Shown piece after piece: positions 1-12,622 of a DNA stretch of 64,000 nt; position 1 is the first letter of the stretch, and each line of letters opens with the position of its first letter. The notes beneath the pieces were generated by a model. It had not been told where the DNA came from. It searched no databases and saw nothing but the letters and a program-made list of their open reading frames with translations. Where the stretch lies: the NCBI GenBank assembly GCA_905182995.1, contig CAJJDP010000113.1:192886-256885 (forward strand). Direction: 5' to 3'. This DNA is from Paramecium octaurelia (taxonomy: Eukaryota; Ciliophora; Oligohymenophorea; Peniculida; Parameciidae). A program made the position numbers and the translations under genes.

Positions 1-655
1 AAAAGGAGACATTAAGGTACATGAAAATATATATTGAAAATATATATTGAAAATACTATGGTTATTGTTAATAAGAACATCAAAGTACTTAAAAGTTTCT
101 GAGAATTATTCTATACTATTCATTATAAATGATTGCTTCTTGATTAATTAATATAGACATTTCAATAAATGGTGATTGTTTTACTTTTAGAATGATTGTT
201 ATATCAATAAATATTTTGGAAACAATTAGTTTAAAAATCCAATATTCTAAGTTTAAACATAACTCAATTATTCTTTAATAATATTAGTCGTTCCTACTAA
301 ATAAAAAAATCTGACATGATTCTATTCATTTTTATCTAAAACTCATTAATAATCGATTTCATAATGAAATCTCGTTTGATTTACTCATTTATTTTGAACC
401 ATCTCAAACACTTAACTTTACTATTTGATCAAAACAATCATGAGAATTTTGATTTGAAAATTTGGGCTTAGTTATAAATGAGTGATTTATTTGTAAATTG
501 AATTTGAACTTCAAAATCAGATCTCAGTTCATAATATTACCTTTTAGTGCTTAATTTCATAATACTGTTCTTTCGTTCCTTTTGAATACTGCATATTAGA
601 TATTTATAAATTCGTATGATTCTTCATTAAAATTAGATATGAAATTTAATGATCT
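1..655. other. AT-rich stretch with no confident gene
   Basis: I could not follow a convincing reading frame across this stretch in the ciliate code. The part from about 420 to 655, read on the minus strand, contains coding-like pieces in shifting frames directly downstream of the small secreted-type ORF at 656-811. They may be its decayed continuation. The left edge may also cut through a neighbouring gene. Confidence 0.4.
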
Positions 656-811
656 TCATCCTAATCCATCAGCAAAATAATTAGAATTAATTATTATTTG
701 TTGTACTCCTTTTGACTCGTCCAAACATAATGCTCCAGAATCATTCATAAATTAGAGATGCTGTGCGAATGATGCAACTACAAACCAGAGTATAATCAAT
801 GTAAATTTCAT
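656..811 (-). CDS. Short secreted-type ORF, possibly truncated
   Basis: The ORF has 51 codons and ends at TGA. It begins with a clear signal-peptide-like segment (MKFTLIILWFVVASFA) followed by a short polar region. No family is recognised. Beyond the TGA the same frame stays open and coding-like for about 30 more codons. A further coding-like stretch then appears in another frame. This may be a decayed gene, or one whose introns I could not resolve. The start is the only Met before the hydrophobic segment. Existence as a functional gene is uncertain. Confidence 0.35.
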
Positions 812-861
812 AAAGAAAATAATTAAATATGTGGCAAATTGTATATTTAATGTACTTTAGA

Positions 862-1097
862 TCATCTTAATCTTCTGGCTTCTCTTTCACATTCCATAAG
901 TTCTAATGTGTCACCTTTTCTGACTGGTCCCATTACATTTCTAATCAATGTTCTTTATTAGCCAACCAATTGAACCTTAACTTATGTAATTCCACCTCTA
1001 GAACCTGCATTTAATATTGATAAATTCTACCTGTTCTTCCAATGATTTCGATAACTGTGGCTCTTGTACCTTCTACTCTATCCTTAGTTGAATCCAT
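862..1097 (-). CDS. RPS28: Small ribosomal subunit protein eS28
   Basis: Component of the 40S ribosomal subunit, acting in the cytosol near the mRNA exit site. The spliced product is 69 residues, the usual length of eS28. It shows the family core IGRTGSRGGITQVKVQ, then [11 protein letters not shown] and the C-terminal [11 protein letters not shown] 26-nt intron (1005-1030, GTA...CAG on the coding strand) interrupts the RTG|SRGG junction. Three TAA codons read as Gln and TGA ends the protein exactly where eS28 ends, which fixes the genetic code of the window. The family assignment is certain by eye. Confidence 0.97.
1005..1030 (-). other. 26-nt intron in RPS28
   Basis: On the coding strand it begins GTAGAA and ends TGCAG. 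Removing it joins the two halves of a highly conserved protein in frame. It is a reference example of the tiny introns in this window. Confidence 0.93.
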
Positions 1098-1437
1098 AAT
1101 ATGGGTTTATCTAATTTTTAATTAAATGATTTAATTAATTTCTTTTTTTCATACAAATATATACAAATTAGTATCAAAACAAATTAATTCATCTCACTTC
1201 CCACTCCTATAAAACTTACAGCCACATCCTTTGAATAAAAGACTATAGAGCATTCATTCAACATTATATTTTCACCTGAATCTCACTATAAACCTTTCCT
1301 TTCTTCTTTACACTTGATATAAAATAGGAATATTAAATGCGGAAACAAAAACGAGATTTAACTTAACGAATCAATTAATGAAATGATGCATAGATTAATA
1401 ATATAAACTTCCATGAATTTATATTTTGATTAATTAT

Positions 1438-2295
1438 ATGTCTGAGAGATCATTATCACCTTCTGACTATTATGAATTAAAACATGTTAAATCCATAAAC
1501 TATAAGCACGCATCAAACGTAAAGAAAGGAAGAACCATCCTTTATCAAAGTACTGACAAATTAGAGAGCGATTTAAATAAATGTAATTTAAGTTGCGATT
1601 GCTCAGAATGTGGATAATTAGTAGGGTTTTCTTTAAAATTGTATAGAGAATTACCTCTAAAAGAAACAAGGTATTCCATGATATATTCATTTAGAAATCA
1701 AAAGAAAAAAAAAACATTGAGAAGATTTAAAGCTGTGGGAAATGCCATTATTTTTATTCTGACTTACAAAATGGAAGCAATTAAAAGACTAAAAAAGAAA
1801 ATGCATCTACTTAGAGCAGTTCGAAATTTAACTGTAAGAAGACCTGCTGTAGTATAATCAGTACATTTATTACCAGTTTAATAACCAATAAAGCAACCGC
1901 AAAGGTTATTATACATTGTATTAATTAGTCGTGATGAAGAAATCGAAGAGACAGTGTCTATTCATCCATTTTAACCTATCTAAAAAGGACCAAGAAAAAG
2001 TAAGATATCTATATATATGGAAAAAATGTTAAAAGATGTATTACCAAAAAAGGAGGTTGGATTAAAACCTTTAAGTATATTAAACGACGCACTTAGTAAA
2101 AACAAAAAGAAGAGACACATAAAGTGCCAATCTCAATTGTCTTTAACTCAATTTAATTGTTAATCCTAAATTAAGCCCTTTGGTGAATTGAATAAAACAC
2201 AAGCAACTAATTTTTATTAGAATAACAACAAGGATATATTGAAATTGATAGACATTATGAAAGTCAAACACAGAGTCATTCGTGTCAAGAAATGA
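1438..2295 (+). CDS. Basic hypothetical protein, 285 aa
   Basis: A continuous ciliate-code frame from ATG to TGA with no intron needed. The middle (about residues 75-145) is very rich in Lys and Arg, with runs such as NQKKKKTLRRFK. A cysteine cluster CNLSCDCSECG lies near residues 50-60 and could bind metal, but the spacing does not match a finger I know. The C-terminal half is also basic. No family is recognised. A nuclear or nucleic-acid-bound role is only a guess from charge. It lies upstream of, and on the same strand as, the alveolin-like gene. Confidence 0.7.
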
Positions 2296-2481
2296 TAATT
2301 ATTTTTTTTTCTGTAATTTAATCACTGAAATAAATATTAACTTTAGTTAATGAATGAATAACTAAAAACTCTAGATTTACTGAAGAAGCTAATAATTTTT
2401 GATAAAATTTTGAATGGGTAGTATAGATTGAGCAGTTATTAAATTTTATTAAAATTTATTTTACTTATTTAATAATATAAA

Positions 2482-3651
2482 ATGTCTTAAATTCATAACG
2501 ATTTATGTATTAAAGGGATCGACGAGTTGAGATAAGCATTTAAAGCAGTTCAACCTTAAACTAGATAATCAAGTCAACATAAGTACAACTAAGGAGAAAT
2601 TGAAGTGGAAAGAGTCATTGAAACTTCATAGCCAGTTCATCATAGTCATTGTCATCCAATATGTATTTAGTAGCCTTAACAATTTCCAATAACATATTAA
2701 CCATATGTAATCGTCTAAGAATAACCAATTGCTGAAAGGAAATCAAAGAAGAAGAAGAAAAAATCAATCAGTGCAGTTTAGGAATAATTTCAAGTAGAAG
2801 AAATCGTTAGGAAGAATCATAAGAGAGTTGAGTAACCTCATGTTAATTTTGAGAAAGAGTTGAATCATCTGGAATCATTAATTAGGTTGGTGAAGGTTTA
2901 AGGACAACCTTCGCAAGTCTTAGAATATAATATAAGTATTCCTGAAACAGAAAAACCTAAGGACAATTCAGAAATGATTACTCTGATCTAAGCTCTTAAA
3001 CCTCAACCAATTTAACTACCTAAAGATGAATATGTAAAAATGGAAAATGCTCGTTTACATGAGGAGGCTAAATAAACGAAAATATAATTTCATGAACTTT
3101 AAGTTAAATATGATGAACTACTTAAAAGAAAGAGGAAGGAGAAGGTAGTTAAAGAAATTGAATACAAAGAAATTCCTTAAATCGTTGAAGTACCAAGAGA
3201 TGTGATTAAAGAAGTTATCAAACCAATTGAAGTAGTTAAGGAAGTGATAAAAGAAATCTAAAAACCTGCTGAAATCAATTTTAAGGAAATTCCCATATAC
3301 ATTCCGCAATACAAGGAAGTGAGTGTAAATAAAGAGGTTCCAGTCTACAAGGAAATTCCAGTAGAGAAGTCCATAAATGTTTACAAGGATATTCCAGTGT
3401 ATAAGGACGTTCCTGTATATCATGATGTTCCTGTCTTTCGAGACGTGCCTATTTACTAAAAGGTTCCAATTTACAAGGAAGTGCCATTGTATGCAGAGCC
3501 TGTTGATGTTTATAGAGAGATTCCTGTGTAAAAGGAGGTATAAAGAATTCCTGAGAGGTTTGTTGAAGTACCACATTTAGATGAGACAAGAAAGAGAATA
3601 ATATCACCTAGAGGATATGATAGATCTTATATTCGATCTCCATATGAGTGA
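2482..3651 (+). CDS. Alveolin-like cortical cytoskeleton protein
   Basis: A 389-residue intronless frame. From about residue 225 to 355 it is built of short charged repeats of the type KEIPVYKDIPVY / KEVPVYKEIPV, with IVEVP, VEVVK and VIKEI variants. That composition is the hallmark of alveolins, the proteins of the membrane-skeleton beneath alveolar sacs in ciliates and apicomplexans. The N-terminal part is Gln/His-rich and then Lys-rich, and likely disordered. The C-terminus (RGYDRSYIRSPYE) is Arg/Tyr-rich. What is seen is the repeat. The cortical location is inferred from the family. It is convergent with the next gene, with only 34 bases between stop codons. Confidence 0.75.
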
Positions 3652-3685
3652 GAATTTTGAAGTATGATTAAAGTATAAATTTTGA

Positions 3686-5116
3686 TCAGATTAATGTTAT
3701 TAAATCTATAATGTCATCTATATTCATTTCATTGGTTAAATAGATAAACTTAAATTGTGAGGAATTGAAAGGTTATGATAAGTCTTCACTGATAATTTGG
3801 TAATATTGATAATTTTAAATTAATTATTAATAAATTGGTTGAATCGTTGGGTGTTTTTCATTCAGTTGTTCACATAGAATGCGTATCAGATTACAGAATT
3901 CCAAGGAAGTAATAATTTCTGATAAATCTATAACAAAAAACTAATTGTAAGATTCTAATTACTTTTAAAATTTAACTCACAATAATATTCTTTGTAACTG
4001 TATCTATTGCTCCTTCTATTAGCCTTATCTTTTTGTTTTCATAGACTTGTAAAAATGTACAAAATGTCCTATAGGGAATATTCTCTTAAGATGTGAAAAT
4101 ATCAAAACTCAATAATATTCTATCACCTATAATAGGTTTTTGAAGGAAAGGGTAGTTTTGTTTGAGTAAAGTAACTGTTTGTCCTTTATTGTAATACAAT
4201 TGTTTTTAGAAGTTTTTTTGTTTGAAATCAAACTTAAAAAAGGATATCTTTTCAGGCAATTGTGTAATAGAATTCTGTTCTTAAGTTGTATATTAGGAAG
4301 ATGATTTTACTACTTTATTAATCGATTAATCAATAACATACTTTTAATATGCAAATTGAGGTAGTTTATCGTTCTTCTAGCATAATCTGTCTTGAGAAAC
4401 CTATTACCTAGTCCATCGATTTAGAATGTATTATTAAGATGCACATTTAGTCTTATCATATTTCACACCTTCTTTTAAGGTTTCTTCGATTTCATTTACT
4501 TTATGTTATAATTCTTCATTTTGATTATCCTCCAAATCCAATTATAATTTTGCCACATAGATAGTTTCTAAACAACTGGCAGGTCCTTAGACTTTTCTTG
4601 ATTTAATTAGATGGTCACTTGTATAAGTAGATCTTTTAATTTAAATGCTAAATAATATATCTGAACAATGAGTTACTTATCGGGATTAAATTTATCTATT
4701 AAACATTATTTGTCCCATCTGCCAGTTTTTTATCCAAGTCGACATGCCTATTCTAAAAACTATGAAACAGTTGCATTGCCAGGTGGTTTTTCATATTTAT
4801 AATTTTTATAGGGGAGACTACCCAAATTGTAAAAGTTGGGAGAATGACCTTATTTAACTTCATCAATAGGTCTATCTCTTTCAGGTCTTGAAGTCATCTA
4901 AAATAATTGAGTTATTTTTTTATGTGAAGATTTGGGAGTCTTAGCAGGTTCAGATCTGAGATGTTGAGATCTGCTGGTGGGAAACTTTTACCTGGTTTTT
5001 AAGACTTTTCTGAAATGAGAATAGGATTATTTGGGCTTGAATTTATGAAGGATTCTTACTGAATTTAAGTCTCTTGAAGATTGGACTGTGCCGGATGTTC
5101 TCAACTATTAGATCAT
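3686..5116 (-). CDS. Hypothetical protein, 459 aa, Ser/Lys-rich N-terminus with short coiled coil
   Basis: Spliced from three exons. The introns at 4648-4676 (29 nt) and 3941-3962 (22 nt) are both GTA...TAG on the coding strand, and their removal gives exactly 460 codons. The N-terminal third is Ser/Lys/Arg-rich and likely disordered. Residues around 200-235 (LDLEDNQNEELQHKVNEIEE) form a short coiled coil. The C-terminal half has hydrophobic/charged alternation compatible with a folded domain, but I recognise no family. It is divergent from the gene that starts near 5188. Confidence 0.7.
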
Positions 5117-5187
5117 TTAAGAAATTTAATTAAATAAATATGAGATAAAAACATTTGGTGAACGAGTTGATCAATATAAGAGATGAA

Positions 5188-6131
5188 ATGAAACACATCA
5201 ATGTATTTGCTTATTGATAATCAAGAATAGAATAAAAACAACTAGTTCTGCAAAGAATCATGACTTCATTTTTAATCAAAACTCAAATTTCAAGATTAGG
5301 AAATATTGTCATCAATTAATACAGATTAAACCTCCACAATTTTTAAAATATTTTATCTCTGAACACTTTTTATTAGACTTATTGGAAAAATGTGATTATG
5401 AGAAAATACTTAAAATTACATTGAAGTTTATCGTTAAACATTTTTAGGATTAAGAAATTTATAAGAAATATCAAAAGGACTATCAATCATCTGAAAGAAA
5501 TGCAGAAAAAATTAACAAGATCATAAGAGAAGTTGTTTCACCAATCAAAAGTAAAATCGAATCTTAAACCCTATTCTATGATCAACAATTAAAAATTAAT
5601 CATAGATCTTGTCAAACACAACCTTGCAATTCAGAATCTTAATAAGCTATCCAATTTCATCAAGGACTTCGTCAACAATCGTCTATAATATCCTCTATAT
5701 AATAAGATAATCTAAATTCTCCCAAATTTAATGAAAATACTATTAATGCCATTGATGAAATTTCATTCGAAAAATCACCCCGTAAAAAAGGAAGCGAGAA
5801 TTAAATCGAAAATCTTGCTAGATAAAGCCAACATGAAATCAATGAAAAAAAACATCCTTATAGTATAAGCTTGTTGGCAACACCCAAGTAAAAGGAATCT
5901 GAAAACAAAAAATAAGGAATTAATTTGAATAATACCAACACCACAGTCAAAGATACCAAAAGAAAAGAAAAGAATAAAACTTCATTAGAATTTCTAGCAT
6001 ATGACAAGTAAGAAGATTTAAAGAAAGTTAAGAAGTAATTGTCTACAAACATGGTGTCTCTTGATTTCATCAAACAAAGAAAGAAAATTCCAGAATCAAA
6101 GAAAGGCTCGAATATATTATCTAATAATTGA
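5188..6131 (+). CDS. Gln/Lys-rich hypothetical protein
   Basis: The main frame runs from about 5214 to TGA at 6129-6131 and needs an upstream exon for its ATG. The simplest model starts at 5188 and removes 5203-5225, a 23-nt intron that would end in CAAG rather than TAG. An upstream in-frame ATG at 5140 is also possible. The N-terminal 80 residues (PPQFLKYFISEHFLLDLLEK and following) look folded and helical. The rest is Gln-, Asn- and Lys-rich and low in complexity. No family is recognised. Confidence 0.6.
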
Positions 6132-6215
6132 TAGATTAATAAATTTAATCCTTCCTAATACAATAATATTTTCTATATTATAAACTCAAATAACGAACTA
6201 AATATATATTGATTT

Positions 6216-9200
6216 TCAATTGTTGACTCTAAATAAGTTTTCGTAAGCCTTAATAATTAAGTAATTTTTATAAGCTGAAAATAATCGTTATCCTATAGTA
6301 AATTCCTTTTGACATCTTAACAATTATATTATATGGGGAATATTCTCTTACACTGATTTAATAGACATTTTTATTAGGAAATCTACCTGCTTTTTGCAAT
6401 CCTCCAAATAAAAATAAAATCTATTATTTTTATACAAAATAGTCACTATTGCATTCATCATCAATCTACACTGATATATGAATTTATATTTTGAATGACT
6501 ATATTACACATAAAATTATACTTATTAATATAGGTTTCTAAATTGATAGTCTTTTTATTCGTTCTTAGAGCTGTAATGCTTTTCAACTCCAACTTTTAAA
6601 ATTCTATCAAACTTTTCTTCTATTGTATTTAATTTGTAATATAATCACTACTCTACTTCAATATTTTTAATGCAGTATTGTACGAAACTTGATTAAACTA
6701 TATGAATTTATTTAATGTAAATTACAGTTGAATAGTTATAAATACATTGGCGAAATTAACATTTCAAATTGATTGTTTTGCTTGCGAATGCATTTAATTG
6801 TTTGTATGAAAAGTAAATACATGTACTTTGTGACTCCTTCAATGTTACAGAACTATACTTTTCAAACATGGAACCATACTCAACTTGTTACTGTTCGAAA
6901 AATATTTCAGCTTGATAATCATCATCAATAAACACTCGCTTTGTTACTCTAGAATATACTATAATAGTCTAACCCTAATTATCTTAATATGCCTCTGTAG
7001 GAATCCATTTACAAGATATATTTATTATAATTGGTCATGATAATATTACATTCTTCAATCATTTATTCCCAAAACTAAGTTAATATTATGAAACTACATA
7101 GCATAAAAAGTATTTATAAGTGAGATTAGTAGATAGAACTGCATCTTCCAAAATCTTTTAAAGTTTCACACTATCGTAGAAATTATCAAATTTTGTTACT
7201 GATGGCTTTATGCTGACTCTTTCTTTAAAGTCTAATTTATTTAGTAACATTAATAGTCTTACATTAAATTTCATGAGAAACTCTTTGAGGATTCTTTTAT
7301 TTACTAAAATGACATTTAGATGTAATTTTTTTGCTCTCTGATTGCATTAAATTTTTGTTTTAAATTTTAAATGAAGTCTAATCTTGTTTTATTTGAGGTT
7401 GATTTTATTACAGTTTTTCATATTAATCTTTATATTTTTACAAACTGATAGAGGAAATGGCAGATCTTTCACTGAGTCTAGATTTAATTGAAAATTGATC
7501 ATCTACATTAATACATTCTTTGTCTTTCAAATAAGTAACAAATGTATTGTATCGTTATGGAATCGTATTAAAACATTAATCAAAATTATCTAAGATATTA
7601 CCAGGAATGATTTTCTCTAATTTTGATTAATGTAAATTATTGAAATCATATTGTGATAAGACACTTCTAAATAGTTTACATAATTTAGGAATGTATATTT
7701 AGATGATTATTTCATTGTTAAAGGTGTTGTAAAATAAAGAAAAAATTAGAAAATGTGAATTAAACTTTTTAACTTTTTGAAATATTAGTCTAATTACTTA
7801 TTTCTATTTAATAAATAAATTAGCAGTATAATCTGATTTCAATTTTTCATTTAATTAACTTACATAATTAAATTCTGAATTTACTGATAAATGAACTTGT
7901 TGTTGATTCCTATTATGGGAAAGACTCAATTTATTTTTCAATATCAATGCCTTTTCCTCCAAATTTTGGTTTTGAATACCAAAGTTCTTCAAATCATTGT
8001 GATTAAGGTAAGTTTTATATGAGGATAGTCGTTTTTCAAAAGGATATATTTAAATCTCCAAAATGATTAAATTTTAAGCCATTGCATATTCAGTGAAATA
8101 AATGAGATTAATTCCTGTGAAATTGTCCAATTTTGAAACCAACTGGAACTTGGTCACTTTACAATAAGTTCTTAATAAATTCTTAATATAACTTTATTCA
8201 TTTGCTACAAGGTGCTTTAATATAACAATATAAACATCTGTAATTACACAGGACTTTAATTCATAATTGAATATTTATTATTAAGAATTCTAAAATCCAA
8301 TTTACCAACATCTACCATTTGCCTTGTAATCTTTTAAAAGATAATAATTAAGAACTCTCTATATTTATTGAAAATTTCCAATCGTTGGTCTACTTTGTTA
8401 ATGGATTATCTTACGGAATAGATCTTGCAATTTGGTTAAACTAGATTAAGTTAATATCCTAATGAATCTAGGTTATGAAATTTTGTAAACAAAAAGTTCA
8501 AAAATATCATTTCTTTAATAAGTTGATTGTTTAATTCTAAATAATACTCTGAATTAGTTTGGAGGTTTATAAAAAAAGATGTAGAAATGATCTTTATTAA
8601 TTTAGTTAGAATCTGTAACCAAAGATTTTCTTTACAATTTCTTTGTGAATCGATATTCTGGAAAATTGAAATCTTTACTTGAGTATTTGTAATAATTCTT
8701 ATTATAAATTTCTTGATGATGCAATTAATGAAGAAATGTAAGTTTAGCTATATAAGGCAATGATCTAAAATACCCGAGATGATTTTTTATAATTATTTCA
8801 TTCATGTTAATTAATTGGCAAAATTAACTAAGAGATAAACTTGTTGATCCATTTTCAGTTTGGCCAACTTTATGTGAATTGATAATAAAGTGGCCAAATA
8901 ATTTAGGGTTTTCAAAATTAAATGTAAAAGATAAATTATTGATTGCCCATCCATCTTCATTTTTAGAAAGATAACTTAATAAATTTTACCTAATAATAAT
9001 AAATAATTATCATACTAACTTTGATAAGGATTCATGGGTATATCCTTTTTCTGTAATACATCCCTTTACTTTGGATAATTCTTGAAATAGTCATCGATTA
9101 ATTTTTTCTTTGATTTTGAATTTTTGAGTACTTTATAACTCATGGTTGAAGACAAGGTATTATTTTTTTTTCTAGTTGGAGGTGTCATTGGAGTTTTAGG

Positions 9201-11546
9201 AGATATTATAACTGATTCACCTGAATAAGGACTTAAGTCTTCTTCTTCAATAACTTTATCTTAAAATGCAATCTTAAATGATTGAGATCTAAGATCTGCC
9301 CAGTAATTCTTTGGTGAAGATCCTTTTTATTTTAAAACAGGTGAATGTAATTCAATAGCTATGGATAATGATTTCATTAGCTTTTAGTTTCTGACATTAG
9401 AATTTTTAATACTTATGTAACCATTTCCAATTTGAGATGGTGTAAATGCTCTCTTTATCATTTTCCTTCTTTCTTCTATTTATTGATATAGAGCTACCTA
9501 ATTCTCAAGGATTTAGTCAGACAATGTTACTCGTCTGAATTTGGATCCATTTTCTGTTTTCATATGTAGAAAGTTACTGATAAATAACTAATTGACATGA
9601 TTAGAGATGCTCTGACATCCCTTTTTTAGCATATCCTATCTTAAAATTGTTTATTTTGTTAATATACACTACGTGGTTGCTCTCAATGATTGGTTATAAT
9701 TAATCCCATGAGATGAAAAGTACACGTGAATTAATTATGAAACCATTTCAATACTTGAGAAGATGTTCTCAAAATCTTTTGCTATGTTATGGATATTTTT
9801 AAGATGTAATCGAATATCATAGAGTCTACTGAACACTTCTATTTAAATTGTCAACACAAATATAGCATTGGTGCCATCTATACTATTACTCCAAATTTCT
9901 ATGATTTGATGATATTTTGGATATTCCTTATAAAGTTTAAGGATGTCAGGATGAATTTAGGATTTTTTTGCCTTCAATCTTTTAAATACTACCCATTAAA
10001 TATTTCTGATCTTCCAATTTATCGCATTGATTTATCTGATTGGTGAAAATATCATCCAAGTTTTAAGTGATCCTTAGTCAATTACTTGACAAATGTGGAG
10101 TATTGATTTTATTTTAGCTATCTTTTCTTCTATCTAAATATTTTTAGTTGCTCCTAATTCAAAGATTAGGTTGGAAAAGTTTTATTTAGCAACACTCTTT
10201 TTCATCATTTCTTCTTTCTTTTAAGCTTTTTGTTTTTGGACGAAATTTCTAAAATTCTTTATAATCATTCTTAATGCATCTTCTTATTAGATATCATACA
10301 AACAATCAATTCTATTTCGTAAATATTCAAAGTCAATTTAATGTCGACTCCTTTCATTGCTAGTATTAAGACTGTAATAAGATTGACCAATTCTAGGCGA
10401 GAAATTGAATTCAAATTCTTTTTAACCTTTGTTTTATTCATTAATTGATTCTGATGCATCTTCACTAATTTCACATTATATAGATTTTGAATCAAAAATT
10501 TTAAGATTTAGAGATTCTTTTATTTCTATTTTCTATTTTGAATTGCTTTTCACTAAATTGACTTAATGCATTTTTATTTAACTTTTCTTAAGAATGTTGC
10601 CTCTGCTTAGTTATTATTGAGATGAATTAGATTATTATTGATGATGATGTTTTTATGGAGTAGGCTATGTCTTAACAATTTTTTTCGAATGTTTCTATCT
10701 ACCAGTTAAAGGGCGTGGTAATAATAATTCTGTCATTGTTCCTGAGATCTAATTGTCAATTAATGAATCAATTTTTAGAGATCCTTTTAATTCGCTATTG
10801 GTTGTGTTTAAACGAAATTAAATATTTGATTTAGTGTTGAAATTGGAATTTTACAATGGAACGAATAAATTGATTTTTTTGTCTGACACTCTGAACGAGG
10901 TTTCATTGAATTTTTACCTAATTTTCTTAGAAGGGTCGAAGGTTGACTCCTGTGTTGTTAATTTTTCTATTTCACTCAAATGAACTGTTTTTCCTTTAGT
11001 TTTATTGGTTACTTTTTTATTTTAATGGTTGTAATATTGAAATTCGAGACCTTATTTAAAAATATCGAAATTCGGAATTGATTATAACTGTTAGAATTTA
11101 ATTTTTCTTTGCCTTTCGTGATGCTCTGATTGATATAATTAAGTAATTTTGTGATCAGGCCCAAAATATTCATTCGCTAAATTGAATGCCTATTCAATAT
11201 GTTCAATCTTGTTTGATTATTTATAAAGCATATAATAGGTTTTAGCTTTTATTTGATTGATTTTTTGATCTTTCGAGTCTATTAATAATAAATCTTCTGC
11301 ATTAAGAGATTATTTCAAATGATATTGGGCTTCTGCCAAAAAAAAAAACAATGAACTTCTAGTGAATTGATCAATCTTCTATTTTATAATATGAGGCAAC
11401 TTTTCAAATTGTTGTATTTGATCCTAGATTAAGTCTATAATAGATTGCCATTCTTTATCTTTTCTATATTGTAAACAGAGTGGCAATGATTCTTAGAAGA
11501 TTTGTGTGTACTTTGCGATATAATCTTTGGATGTGAGACTTTTCAT
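6216..11546 (-). CDS. Giant hypothetical protein, roughly 1,700 aa
   Basis: A reverse-strand reading that stays free of TGA, apart from small introns, across about 5.3 kb. The first third contains TPR-like helices (AKTYYMLYKQSNKIEHIEQ...LANEYFGPDH), followed by His/Gln-rich and Ser/Thr-rich low-complexity segments. The rest is a long mix of hydrophobic and charged residues that I cannot assign. Likely introns include one of 26 nt near 8985-9010, one of 34 nt near 7385-7420 and one near 6455-6485. Between about 6960 and 7110 no simple intron joins the two frames. A 55-nt intron or a sequence error is needed there. An ATG at 9563 looks like a gene start, but the frame runs through it without a stop. 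Exact exon structure is uncertain. Confidence 0.5.
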
Positions 11547-11633
11547 TAAACAATATATAATATTTAATCAATTTAAAAGTGTAAGATTTCTCAACGCTTT
11601 TCTTACACAAGGATATGGATCAGAGAAATAGAT

Positions 11634-12081
11634 TCAATAAAAGGTAAAAGCCCTGACCTCATTGTTTTTCCAATTCACTTTTTTAGCAGTTTTGCATATT
11701 GCAAGATTGTTCAGAACTTGACTTCTTGTCATTAAGACTAAATTATGAGATTTAATACAATTCACATCCCTATTTAGATATTCAAACATGATACCAGTGT
11801 CCAAAAAATTCAGAGAATCTTAAATTGATGTAATCAATTTTAATCGTATATGCAAAATTATCATTCTCAATGCCTTCTTCAAATTAAGATGGAACATATC
11901 TATTTCTTAGTAGTTCCGATGCAAATGAGAATACTTCTTTTTTATTTTTAATTTCTTTAATATCTCCAAACTATGCCTACATTATTATTGTAATTCAAAT
12001 GAACATAAATTTTAATCTGGGCATACAAATCAAACAAAGTCAAATGTATTTTAATCTATATTTCTTACCTGTATTATTCAT
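11634..12081 (-). CDS. Short ORF upstream of the giant gene, possibly its 5' part
   Basis: The frame starts at ATG 12081 and needs a 52-nt intron (12017-12068, GTAAG...CCCAG on the coding strand). It then runs about 130 codons to a TGA at 11634-11636. The sequence (MTRSQVLNNLAICKTAKK) is helical and TPR-like. The frame is the same one used by the giant gene, and it stays coding-like through this TGA and a second one at 11568-11570 up to the downstream ATG at 11546. It could be a separate small gene or the beginning of the giant gene broken by two TGA codons. Confidence 0.4.
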
Positions 12082-12230
12082 AATTATAAGGATATAGGAA
12101 TCATTTTATAGATTTTTAGTTTATTGATTATAAAATTATTTTAAATTATTTATGATCAATACTCTACTCAAATAAGCCAGTTAAAAGTAAATGGTACACT
12201 TTATTTAGTTTGTAAAAAATATCAAAGTAA

Positions 12231-12599
12231 ATGTTACCATTTCTCAAATTATTGGTAGAAACACATGCAGATATTATGCTAGTTCAGAATATGGATAATT
12301 CACATGGACAGAATATGGATTTGATAAATAAGTTGATAAATCGAAGTGAGATATTCATTTTAGAAATCCGAAAAATGCTATTAGAATTCGAAAAACAGAA
12401 AAAATTAAATTTTGATATATAAAAAAAAATAATCGAATCAAATTTTTAGGAATTCGAATTAGAACATGAGAGTTCATTAGTTTAATTATTGAGAAAGTAA
12501 GGGTGGTTTATAGATATTTAAAATGCATTAGATGATATTTACAATGAGAGGAGCATCAGTAAAATAGATAAGTTGATTGATGAAGCAGAAACACTTTGA
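12231..12599 (+). CDS. Small coiled-coil protein, 122 aa
   Basis: A clean intronless frame ending in TGA. Almost the whole length is heptad-like helix (KLINRSEIFILEIRKMLLEFE, then QEFELEHESSLVQLLRKQ). This suits a small structural or adaptor protein. No family is recognised. It sits just 24 bases upstream of the membrane protein gene on the same strand. Confidence 0.65.
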
Positions 12600-12622
12600 T
12601 TTATTATTAATTTCTATATAAA

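Noticed and set aside
9541-9563. A separate gene starting at ATG 9563 on the minus strand
   Set aside because: The upstream sequence is open in the same frame for more than 600 codons with no TGA, so this Met is internal to the giant gene.
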